In this document: positions 18,048 to 25,895 of the stretch, piece by piece
Layout of the letters: every line of letters starts with the position of its first letter
Numbering within the stretch: position 1 is the first letter of the stretch
DNA from: Xenorhabdus doucetiae
GTDB lineage: Bacteria; Pseudomonadota; Gammaproteobacteria; Enterobacterales; Enterobacteriaceae
NCBI RefSeq assembly: GCF_000968195.1
Contig: NZ_FO704550.1
Span: 2,170,001 to 2,234,000 of the forward strand
DNA: 64,000 nucleotides
Direction: 5' to 3'
The notes under the pieces: model-generated
What the model was told of the DNA's origin: nothing
Databases searched by the model: none
Seen by the model: only the letters and a program-made list of their open reading frames with translations
Translations under genes and position numbers: made by a program

Positions 18048-18950
18048 ATGAGTGAATGGTTGTTAATTGCACTTACAATGATAGTCCAAAGCTCAGTAGG
18101 GCTTGTATTGATGAGCGGGCTTTATATTTACTGGTTGAAGCATGAGTCAAACACATGGCAACATCCAGTGACCATTTTTGTGCAAGAAGTATTACTAAGA
18201 ACATTATTAGTCAGTAGCACACTGGCGGGAGTAGGGCTGACTGCTTCTTTAAACATTCTAGGACACCCATTTAATGTTTATCACGCATTGCAGAACATAG
18301 TACAAGGATGGGTAAATATAGAAACACTCTTTGCTGCCATCTATTTTGGGGGGCTGCTCTTATACACACTTTTTTTTATGATTACAAAACACGCACATGT
18401 TTATATTATGCTGGTGATTGGCGTTATTGGTTTAATTGATCTCTATTATATGGCGATTATTTACGTTAACAGTGCCATGATCACATGGGCAAATATTAAC
18501 ACCTATTTTCTATTTTATAGCGCAGTATTTACGTTAGGGCCTGCGTTGGCGCTGTCATTTATTGCTTATCCGTTAGGAAAATGCCTCCAAGGAAAGTTGC
18601 CTGTCAAATTGGTGATGGCAGCTCTGTTGATTGTTTTTATTAGCATCACAATGCGACTGATTGAACAACCCGCCTATATGGAGTGGTTATCGGAAGTTAC
18701 AATAGTCAATGCCAATGTTATTTTTCCACCCCAAGCTGAATTCAATATCAAAAGTGCCTTTGGATTAAGAATGCTTTCATGGTGCCTGTATATTATTGCG
18801 ATGGCAATCTGGAGTTACTCTCTATGGAAGGGAAGGAATAACTCATTGATTAATAAAAACTATTCCATTAAAAACCATGCCATTCTCATCGGGGCAGCCC
18901 TCGTGTTCATCGCTGAAGTGATTAATCAATATACATTTTTTATTATGTGA
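18048..18950 (+). CDS. DmsC-like DMSO reductase membrane anchor subunit (orphan)
   Basis: Membrane protein of 300 residues with about eight helices. Its pattern matches DmsC/YnfH anchors: an early 'GLVLMSGLYIYWL' helix, 'LTASLNILGHPFNVYHALQN', 'WVNIETLFAAIYFGG', and a last helix with 'FIAEVINQYTFFIM'. In E. coli this subunit anchors the DmsAB catalytic dimer and oxidises menaquinol. No dmsA or dmsB gene is in the window. It may serve a catalytic pair encoded elsewhere or have another role. It diverges from fnr, fitting a link to anaerobic respiration. Assignment rests on pattern recall. Confidence 0.65.
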   Translation: MSEWLLIALTMIVQSSVGLVLMSGLYIYWLKHESNTWQHPVTIFVQEVLLRTLLVSSTLAGVGLTASLNILGHPFNVYHALQNIVQGWVNIETLFAAIYFGGLLLYTLFFMITKHAHVYIMLVIGVIGLIDLYYMAIIYVNSAMITWANINTYFLFYSAVFTLGPALALSFIAYPLGKCLQGKLPVKLVMAALLIVFISITMRLIEQPAYMEWLSEVTIVNANVIFPPQAEFNIKSAFGLRMLSWCLYIIAMAIWSYSLWKGRNNSLINKNYSIKNHAILIGAALVFIAEVINQYTFFIM

Positions 18951-19411
18951 AATGTATGAAAGATGATTCATACTCTCTTGATTGATTAATCCTATTCTTT
19001 TCGCTCTTCGCTCGACATAACAGAAACTGGGGCGATATTACGGTTTCTGTTATGTATAAAAATAACCACTTTTATAGTTTCTGTTGTAAATATTTTCTAT
19101 TTAATACTATCAGGTGTTCTTTTCATTTTTTTGTGGTAGCGCACAAATTTAAAATTAATTATTAACTTATTATTAATATTCTAAGCATTATGTTTTATAT
19201 CTGTATATATTAGTTCGATATATATTGCAGAATGATTTTTATGCAATTGCAATGATCGAAAATCAAACAATTATTTTCATTGAGTTATTGTGGGGGTTTT
19301 ATCACCACCGCAAGGCATTTGTCGTTAGAACAGAAAATAAAAATGAAATTATTAATGATTTTATAAATTTTTAATTTAAGACAAAACACAAAGAATCAGC
19401 TAAAAGGTTAC
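18951..19411. other. AT-rich intergenic region before the decarboxylase
   Basis: A 461-bp non-coding stretch. It holds the 13-bp inverted repeat at 19015-19055 and then very AT-rich DNA that probably contains the decarboxylase promoter. I see no small gene. Confidence 0.5.
19015..19055. repeat. 13-bp perfect inverted repeat
   Basis: ACATAACAGAAAC (19015-19027) and GTTTCTGTTATGT (19043-19055) form a perfect stem with a 15-nt loop. No T run follows, so it may be a dispersed hairpin element or an RNA structure as well as a weak terminator of the dmsC-like gene. A partial second copy of one arm (GTTTCTGTTGT) lies 20-30 bp to the right. Confidence 0.5.
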
Positions 19412-21361
19412 ATGATCATGACTAAACCGTTTCATCCTAATTTAAATGTAGATGCCTTGTTTTTGGGGCCAAAATCAGAGAACGCTGTTTTTTTTAGAGA
19501 GATGATGGATTATGCAGTTAGTGAACATATGCATTGGCGTTCAGGTTTTCACCCCGAAGATTCTACCTTAGTGACATCCGTTGATCGCTATGAACATAAC
19601 TACAGAGAAACGCTTTATCGTACAGAAGGGATCTTAAATCAGTTGTCAGCAAAACTGAAAAATTCGTCTATTCCTTTCTTTTCTCCCCGTTACCTCGGTC
19701 ATATCAGCAGTGATACCTTGATGGTTTCTAATCTTGCCTACGTTATGGCCATGATGTACAACCCGAATAACTGTAGTTATGAAGCATCTCCGACAACAAC
19801 GGAATTAGAGCTGGAATCAGGGTTGGATCTCTGCCGCATGTTTGGCTATAACCCTCAGCAATCTTGGGGGCATATTACTTCTGGTGGCACCGTGGCTAAC
19901 TATGAAGGATTGTGGGTAGCCAGGAATTTAAAAACATTATCTTTTGCAATATCCCAACATCCTAAAGCAAAAGATCTGATCGAGCATAAGACACCTAAGC
20001 AGTTGAAAAATATGCCAACTTCTGAACTGTTGGATTTGATTACCGAATTGCAAAAACGTGGGCTGTTTGAAGAAATCCGCGATATGACATGCCGTGGAAC
20101 TGGCGTTAAAGCACAAATTCTAGGCAAGTTATTGGTTCCACAATCCAAACACTATTCTTGGATGAAAGCCGCAGATATTTTCGGTATTGGCCAAGAAAAC
20201 ATTATTCCATTGCCTGTAAATGATCATTATCAAACTGATGTTGCCCAAATGCGGAAAATCACCTTTGGACTGATTGAGCAAGGTGAACCTATCCTGGCGA
20301 TGATTGCCGTGGTGGGGACGACGGAAGTTGGCGCCATTGATCGGATTGATGAAGTGATTGCGTTAAGAAAAGAGTGTGAAGAACGTTATGGTGAATCATT
20401 CTATATTCACGTAGATGCCGCTTATGCAGGATATGCGTGTTCCATGCTCCTGAATGAGCAAGGTGAATTTGTGGAATATGATGAACTGGCCAATTACCAC
20501 CGTTCGGCGGGGATCATGCCAGAAAATATCAGTTGGCCAAAACCGGAAGTTTATCAGAGTTTCAAGGCATTGAAAGACGTTGATTCGATTACCGTCGACC
20601 CGCATAAAGTGGGTTTTATTCAATATGCAGCGGGTGCCATCTGCATGAAAGATAAGCGCATTCTTGAACTGATCTCTTCGCACGCAGCATACGTATTTGA
20701 AGGCCATGCTGATAAAACCAGCACCAAGAATCGGGGAATTCTGGGTTCATCCATCATGGAAGGTTCAAAATCGGGAGCAACAGCAGCGGCACTTTGGGCT
20801 GCCCACCGTTTATTACCTTTAAACATTAATGGCTATGGGAAAGTCATTGCTGCCGGCATTGTCACGGCACAAAGCTTGTTGAACAAATTGGCAAACTTAC
20901 CACCAATAGAAATCGGCAAGCATCGATTTGAAGTGCATATTTTTCCATCCCCTGATTTCCATATGATCAACTTTACATTTAAAGAAGTGGGTAATGAAAG
21001 CCTGAGCAATCATAATGCGCTTAACAAGCGTCTGTACGAGCTTTGTTCATACTCTGCGGGGCGCGCTTATACCAACGATTTTCTCACATCATCAACCATC
21101 TTAGATTATAAAGAATATGGCGATACGCCGTGGCACCATGCACAGAAATGTGGTTTTAGCCGCAGTGAATGGGAAAAAGTCCGCAATATCTATGTATTAC
21201 GGGCTGCGGTCATGACTTATTGCTTACGCGATGAAGAGCACTTTGAAGAGTTCTGGGAACAGCTTCAAGCTATTTTTGTTAAGAAATTAACCCAAATTGT
21301 CGATGAAGAAGATAAAAAAGCCCGATTGAGATTAGAACCGGATGTACCATTTATTGGTTAG
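19412..21361 (+). CDS. PLP-dependent group II decarboxylase (tyrosine decarboxylase-like)
   Basis: Large pyridoxal-phosphate decarboxylase of 649 residues. The PLP lysine is K399 in SITVDPHKVGF. The cofactor-binding HVDAAYAGYA and the substrate-side HITSGGTVANYEGLW are present. Length and the PFFSPRYLGHISSD segment fit bacterial tyrosine decarboxylases (about 620 aa) better than the 470-aa DOPA or glutamate decarboxylases. It would make tyramine or another aromatic amine in the cytoplasm; substrate is inferred. It is monocistronic, with its own terminator at 21427. AAAGG precedes the first ATG; a second ATG two codons later is possible. Confidence 0.85.
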   Translation: MIMTKPFHPNLNVDALFLGPKSENAVFFREMMDYAVSEHMHWRSGFHPEDSTLVTSVDRYEHNYRETLYRTEGILNQLSAKLKNSSIPFFSPRYLGHISSDTLMVSNLAYVMAMMYNPNNCSYEASPTTTELELESGLDLCRMFGYNPQQSWGHITSGGTVANYEGLWVARNLKTLSFAISQHPKAKDLIEHKTPKQLKNMPTSELLDLITELQKRGLFEEIRDMTCRGTGVKAQILGKLLVPQSKHYSWMKAADIFGIGQENIIPLPVNDHYQTDVAQMRKITFGLIEQGEPILAMIAVVGTTEVGAIDRIDEVIALRKECEERYGESFYIHVDAAYAGYACSMLLNEQGEFVEYDELANYHRSAGIMPENISWPKPEVYQSFKALKDVDSITVDPHKVGFIQYAAGAICMKDKRILELISSHAAYVFEGHADKTSTKNRGILGSSIMEGSKSGATAAALWAAHRLLPLNINGYGKVIAAGIVTAQSLLNKLANLPPIEIGKHRFEVHIFPSPDFHMINFTFKEVGNESLSNHNALNKRLYELCSYSAGRAYTNDFLTSSTILDYKEYGDTPWHHAQKCGFSRSEWEKVRNIYVLRAAVMTYCLRDEEHFEEFWEQLQAIFVKKLTQIVDEEDKKARLRLEPDVPFIG

Positions 21362-21873
21362 TTAAAATAAGCCTGAAAAACATTCAGGTATCGTTTAACT
21401 AACTGAAAAATAGTTTTTTAACTGAAAAAGAGCTTAGATAAACATAAGCTCTTTTTTTATCTTAGATGTTTTTATTTTATTGAGTATATTAAGTTGGCTG
21501 TTAATTCAAATTATGAAAATTTATTTTCTTAATATAATCAATAGATAACAAATATATTATTTCACAGTCCTATGAAAAACAATCATTTATTCTTCATGTA
21601 ATAAAATGTGATTTTTGTCACAAAATAAAAACGTTTTCAATGCGAGTCAAAATCATTGATGTTTAAATTACAAATGTTTTTCATTTAATTAACATTAAAT
21701 GAAAATATAACCTTTTATTTGACAGGAAATATCACTGCACATGAAGTCTATAAAGAGTAATGTTTAATATCACTAAAGATAATAATACAGATAATGAATT
21801 AAGGAGGTGTGAATAAAAAATATAAAACCATCAATCATCCTTAACTAAATAAATATTTTTATAGGAATAACTT
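21362..21873. other. intergenic region before the dioxygenase operon
   Basis: A 512-bp AT-rich gap with the terminator at 21427-21458 and, at 21801-21807, a strong AAGGAGG that is followed only by an 11-codon frame beginning GTG at 21809 (MNKKYKTINHP). The spacing from AAGGAGG to that GTG is too short to be convincing, so I do not call it a gene. The operon promoter must lie here. Confidence 0.5.
21427..21458 (+). terminator. rho-independent terminator of the decarboxylase gene
   Basis: Stem AAAGAGCTTA / TAAGCTCTTT with an 8-nt loop and a T-rich tail, about 65 bp after the stop codon. Confidence 0.85.
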
Positions 21874-22680
21874 ATGTCATTTATGATCGAGCCTATTAAT
21901 GGGAATTTTGGCGCATATATAATCGGCCGAAATCTTTCAGAGTTATCAATAGAAGAATATGAAAAAATAAAGTTGTACTTATCGAAATATGCTCTCTTGG
22001 TTTTTAAGAATCAAAATATGGACGATGAAGCATTGGTGCATTTTGCACAACGTATAGGAAGCGGAAAACTCGAAGAACCCGCCAGAAAAATTTCGTTATC
22101 AGACAACCGAAAATATATCGCTTACTTGACAAATATTTGTGATAACAATGGTAAGCAACTGGGTTTTGCCGGAAATGATACCGATTTTTGGCATTCTGAT
22201 CAGGAATTTAGGATTAACCCCGCCTCAGTTAGCATCTTATATGGTGAAGTAGTGCAATTTAGCGGTGGCAATACTTCTTTTGCTTCAACAGCGGCAAATC
22301 ACCTTGGTTTCACCCATGATGAAGTGTCGATGCTGAATAACTTATATTCCACTCGCCAGCCGGCAGCTTCACATGACAACGCACCTCATATTACGGTTGC
22401 TCATCCTGTCATACTTGAAAATGTGCAAACAAAACAACGTTATGTTTATGTCAGTGAAAATACTATCGCATTTTTTCACGATGAAAATATTTTATCAAAC
22501 TCAGGTATAATTAAAAAATCTATTTTAGGCAAAATCTTATCATCAGAAAATATTTATTCCCATCGATGGGAGGAGGGGGATTTGCTGCTATATGACAATA
22601 GCCAGCTTTTACATCGCCGCGAATGTTTTACCGGAAATAGATTTATTAAAGGATTAAAAATAAATAGGTTTTCAAAATAG
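21874..22680 (+). CDS. TauD/TfdA-like Fe(II)/2-oxoglutarate dioxygenase, 3' end altered by IS
   Basis: Non-haem iron oxygenase of 268 residues as read now. The iron-binding HxD is in DFWHSDQEF near residue 107 and the distal His in LLHRREC near 250; the Arg that binds 2-oxoglutarate would be among the following residues. An IS630 element begins at 22663 and supplies the last five codons (NRFSK) and the stop. Removing it with one TA restores a further 18 native codons at 23819-23872, giving 281 residues and a stop 2 bp before the next ATG. The catalytic residues are all upstream of the insertion, so activity may survive. Substrate unknown. Confidence 0.85.
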   Translation: MSFMIEPINGNFGAYIIGRNLSELSIEEYEKIKLYLSKYALLVFKNQNMDDEALVHFAQRIGSGKLEEPARKISLSDNRKYIAYLTNICDNNGKQLGFAGNDTDFWHSDQEFRINPASVSILYGEVVQFSGGNTSFASTAANHLGFTHDEVSMLNNLYSTRQPAASHDNAPHITVAHPVILENVQTKQRYVYVSENTIAFFHDENILSNSGIIKKSILGKILSSENIYSHRWEEGDLLLYDNSQLLHRRECFTGNRFIKGLKINRFSK

Positions 22681-23816
22681 TAGATCACTTGAAGGGAACT
22701 CAGTCCGATTTTCGCGATCTGATTAATCGCCAAATCAAAACAAATCCCAAAATGGACTGAGTCATGCCAATCATAACATCAATACCCCGAAATGAACGAC
22801 GTCAAATGAAAAAAGCTATCCAGAAAACCCGGGATAAGAACTATGCACGTCGCCTCACCGCGCTCTTGATGTTGCATGAAGGGAGTACGGTTTCTCACGT
22901 TTCCAGAACGCTTCACTGTTCACGTTCTTCAGTTAATCGTTGGGTAAATTGGTTAACATTATACGGGTTGGAAGGGCTTAAAAGCCTCCCTGCGGGAAGG
23001 CCTGCCATCTGGAATTTAGCCCCGCTTCTCTCCGTCATTTCTTTCTTATTACAGCACTCTCCACAACATCTTGGCTATCTCCGTTCACGATGGAGCCTTG
23101 AACTGATTACACTTAAAATCAATGAGATACTGAATATATCGCTCTCTCAAAGTACACTCTATCGCTACTTTTGTCGGGCGGGCATCGTTTGGCGAAGGGC
23201 GGCGCCAACCTTAAAATTACCTGACCCTGAGTATGATGAAAAAATGGCCAAAATCAGCGAGGCGTTATCCAATGCCTCAGGGAAACATCCTGTCTTATAT
23301 GAGGATGAAGTGGACATCAACCTTAACCCGAAAATCGGTGCAGACTGGTGCTTCAAAGGACAGCAAAAGCGTGTTGTTACCCCCGGAAAGAACCAAAAAC
23401 ACTACCTTGCGGGTTGCCTCAATGCGAAAACGAAAGAAATCACGTATGTCGGTGGCTTGAGAAAGAACTCAGATTTATTTATCAAATTGTTAGATGAAAT
23501 TAATCATCAATATACCAGTGCCAAGACAATCACGTTAATTTTAGATAACTATTGCATTCATAAGAGCCGGAAGGTCAGGGTTTGGCTGGCAAAAAATCCC
23601 CAATTTAACCTTCTCTTTTTACCGTCCTATTCCCCGTGGTTGAATAAAATTGAACGTCTATGGCAATCCTTGCATGAAACCGTGACACGAAACCACTGCT
23701 GCCAATTTATGTGGCAGTTGCTTCACCATGTCAAAATCTTCATGGAAACCGCTTCCTTACAACAGCAGAAACCGGGGATGAGAAAAATGGGTGTATCACA
23801 ATTATGAAAACCTATT
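22663..23816 (+). mobile_element. IS630-family element inside the dioxygenase gene (1,154 bp)
   Basis: Borders are set by terminal inverted repeats AATAGGTTTTCA (22663-22674) and TGAAAACCTATT (23805-23816), with further partial matches inward, and TA on both sides (22661-22662, 23817-23818). Just inside the left end a hairpin (ACTCAGTCC ... GGACTGAGT, about 22699-22762) precedes the transposase. Excision on paper restores the dioxygenase reading frame. Confidence 0.88.
22764..23807 (+). CDS. IS630 family transposase
   Basis: Intact transposase of 347 residues, unlike the other IS630 proteins in the window. An N-terminal winged/HTH part (STVSHVSRTLHCSRSSVNRWVNWL, about 36-60) is followed by a DDE domain: Asp in VLYEDEVDINL, Asp in LILDNYCIH and Glu in WLNKIERLW. 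Insertion probably has polar effects on the two genes downstream unless an internal promoter reads through. Confidence 0.92.
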   Translation: MPIITSIPRNERRQMKKAIQKTRDKNYARRLTALLMLHEGSTVSHVSRTLHCSRSSVNRWVNWLTLYGLEGLKSLPAGRPAIWNLAPLLSVISFLLQHSPQHLGYLRSRWSLELITLKINEILNISLSQSTLYRYFCRAGIVWRRAAPTLKLPDPEYDEKMAKISEALSNASGKHPVLYEDEVDINLNPKIGADWCFKGQQKRVVTPGKNQKHYLAGCLNAKTKEITYVGGLRKNSDLFIKLLDEINHQYTSAKTITLILDNYCIHKSRKVRVWLAKNPQFNLLFLPSYSPWLNKIERLWQSLHETVTRNHCCQFMWQLLHHVKIFMETASLQQQKPGMRKMGVSQL

Positions 23817-23818
23817 TA

Positions 23819-23875
23819 TATCCTGATACATTATACCAACCTGAAATACCTGGTTGGGCTGTTGGGGGAATTTAA
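23819..23875 (+). pseudogene. displaced native 3' end of the dioxygenase gene
   Basis: Nineteen codons (TAT to TAA) reading YPDTLYQPEIPGWAVGGI and stop are in the exact frame of the dioxygenase once the IS630 element and one TA are removed. They no longer follow a start codon. They show that the insertion is recent enough for the tail to remain readable. Confidence 0.8.
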
Positions 23876-23877
23876 AT

Positions 23878-24876
23878 ATGAATCTTACGAAAGAGCAAGA
23901 AAAATCCATTACTCGACTGATTAGAAATAGTAATAAAAAACATACTCAGGGGCGTGATCTCAGTCCGGCTGAACCCATGTTGATTCGGGCAGGAATCGCG
24001 GGTGATTTACCATTTAATAGCTTAACCACCGATGTAGTGACTGGCTGTTTGCCAGAAAGTATGGCTTGTTATGGTATGTGTTTTTCCGCTATCTCCAGTT
24101 GGGAAAATGGTATCGACTTTGGTAAACGTATTGATAATCATTTGGATGAAAATATTTTTTCCAGTGATCTACAAGCCTTACCTAATTCGCAGAAATACAT
24201 CAGATGCGGATGGAATAGCGATCCTTCGTGGAATTGGGAAGTGTCTACACGAATGGCCGAATTAGCACGGGAAGCTGGAATATTAATGATTTTTATCACC
24301 AAAGCCTTTAAAAAAATGACTGATGATATTGCCCAGCGTTTAATTGCGGTCAAATCTGAGATGAGAGTTTCTGTCAGCGCACTAGATACCAATGAGCAAT
24401 TAAAGAAACGGCTAAATTTTATTGAATATTATCGTGATACAGGCGGAATAGTGATTCCCATTGTGTTAACAACATTCTTTAAAGATATTGGGTTAATGGA
24501 ACGGCAGCAAAATATTGTTGATTGGATGGTAATCCATGACTATCCCGCAGCCGAAAACAGCTTGCGATTCCCTAATAATGCAAAAATTTCTGAAATTGTT
24601 GAGCCTAGTATGGTTAAACCATTGGATAAAGGTGACGAATTTTGGAGCGGTCGCTTATATCCTGATCAACTTTTATTTCCTACCACGACCACAGTTCCAG
24701 AAGATTATCAAGGGATTAATAGTGGTTATCTTTCCCAATTGAGTCTGGACAAAATTCATCAATTATTCCTTGATCCAGTTAAAACACACCAAGAAGTCAT
24801 GCAATCTGATTTGCCGTTGTCCAGTCCCAAAATGTGTGGGGTTTCAGATATGCGTCGCCGTGCCCAAGAATATTGA
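23878..24876 (+). CDS. uncharacterised protein with CX6CX3C cluster, possible radical SAM-type enzyme
   Basis: I do not recognise the family of this 332-residue protein. It starts at the ATG at 23878, with GGGGGA 8 nt upstream and the original dioxygenase stop 2 bp before. Cysteines C57, C64 and C68 (GCLPESMACYGMCFSA) could bind an iron-sulfur cluster, though the spacing is not the standard CX3CX2C. A barrel-like series of strands follows (KYIRCGWNSDPSW, ILMIFITKAF, MRVSVSALDT, GIVIPIVLTTFF), reminiscent of radical SAM or spore-photolyase-like folds. The C-terminal third holds a Pro/Thr-rich LLFPTTTTVPEDY. Operon context with an oxygenase and an RlmN-like enzyme suggests a small-molecule or peptide pathway. 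Confidence 0.7.
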   Translation: MNLTKEQEKSITRLIRNSNKKHTQGRDLSPAEPMLIRAGIAGDLPFNSLTTDVVTGCLPESMACYGMCFSAISSWENGIDFGKRIDNHLDENIFSSDLQALPNSQKYIRCGWNSDPSWNWEVSTRMAELAREAGILMIFITKAFKKMTDDIAQRLIAVKSEMRVSVSALDTNEQLKKRLNFIEYYRDTGGIVIPIVLTTFFKDIGLMERQQNIVDWMVIHDYPAAENSLRFPNNAKISEIVEPSMVKPLDKGDEFWSGRLYPDQLLFPTTTTVPEDYQGINSGYLSQLSLDKIHQLFLDPVKTHQEVMQSDLPLSSPKMCGVSDMRRRAQEY

Positions 24877-24888
24877 GAAGGTGTAAAA

Positions 24889-25773
24889 ATGAAAATCAGC
24901 GAAATCATGGAGTCTGAAAATGGCTCTAAGAAATATTTGCTATCAGCAAGTGACTCAGACTTAAGAAAAAGCGTTGAATCGACTTTCTTTATCCATACAA
25001 ACCAACATTTGCCTTATCTCTGCATATCCAGTCAATACGGTTGTGCGGTCGGTTGCGTTTTCTGTGAAACAGGCAGGCAACAGCCATTGGGAAATATGAC
25101 AACAGAACAAATAGTCCAACAGGTTTTGTTATGCCATGAACATTTACTGCATTCAGAGGCACTGGGAGATAGCCAAAGACTCAATACGATATTATTTGCC
25201 GGAATGGGTGAGCCAATGCTGAATCTGAAAGAGATCAGTGGCGCAATTGCTGAGTTCAAAAAACAGACCTTGGCAGATAGGGTGACACTGACAACGGTGG
25301 GTATTCGCCATGCTGGAGATAAAATTTATGATCTTCCGCTGGATATGATATCCATTTCACTTCATGCCACAACGGACGAACAGCGCAATATGCTCATTCC
25401 ATCAAAAGCAAAATTTGGTATCAAAGACCTGCTTGACCATTTTTCAGCATATCATCACCATAAAAATGTACCCGTTATTGTCAATTATCTGATGTTAGAG
25501 GGAATAAATGATTCACAAGAGGATTTAGCTCGGTTAAAAGATCTGGTAGATAAAGACACATTCATTATCAAGCTAAAATATTTGAATGAAGTAAGTGATA
25601 TCAATGGCATCACATTGAATCCCTCAGAAAAGATGCAGTCTTTTGCCAAGGCACTTACTGAAGCAGGTTTTCGATGTATATCAGATATCAGTGATGGAAC
25701 AGAAATTTTGGGGGGCTGCGGTCAATTAAAATCTCAGGTCAGGGATATTCGCAGTAAATATCGAATTATGTAA
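24889..25773 (+). CDS. RlmN/Cfr-like radical SAM protein lacking the N-terminal domain
   Basis: Radical SAM enzyme of 294 residues. C52, C56 and C59 (CAVGCVFC) form the CX3CX2C [4Fe-4S] motif, GMGEPMLN follows near 105, and ISLHATTDEQRNMLIP is the RlmN-type strand. C277 in GGCGQL matches the methyl-carrying cysteine of class A radical SAM methylases. In E. coli RlmN the cluster motif lies near residue 125 of 384; here about 70 residues, the usual N-terminal RNA-binding accessory domain, are missing. It is probably not the housekeeping 23S rRNA/tRNA methylase. It follows the Cys-cluster protein by 12 bp and ends the operon. Confidence 0.85.
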   Translation: MKISEIMESENGSKKYLLSASDSDLRKSVESTFFIHTNQHLPYLCISSQYGCAVGCVFCETGRQQPLGNMTTEQIVQQVLLCHEHLLHSEALGDSQRLNTILFAGMGEPMLNLKEISGAIAEFKKQTLADRVTLTTVGIRHAGDKIYDLPLDMISISLHATTDEQRNMLIPSKAKFGIKDLLDHFSAYHHHKNVPVIVNYLMLEGINDSQEDLARLKDLVDKDTFIIKLKYLNEVSDINGITLNPSEKMQSFAKALTEAGFRCISDISDGTEILGGCGQLKSQVRDIRSKYRIM

Positions 25774-25836
25774 CGTCATCATAATATGGACTCATTTTGA
25801 TACATATTGCCGTGCCAACAAATAATAAATTGGACT

Positions 25837-25873
25837 CAGGCTTGGGAGACGCTCTCTCAAGCCTGGGTTTTTT
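25837..25873 (+). terminator. rho-independent terminator of the radical SAM operon
   Basis: Stem CAGGCTTG / CAAGCCTG with extra inner pairing GAG/CTC, then GGTTTTTT. It lies between the convergent radical SAM and methyltransferase genes and may serve both. Confidence 0.8.
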
Positions 25874-25895
25874 CCATTGCCTATATTGCTTACTC

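Noticed and set aside
19248..19267. FNR box upstream of the PLP decarboxylase
   Set aside because: ATGAT and ATCAA half-sites are present but separated by 5 bases instead of 4, so the match is not convincing.
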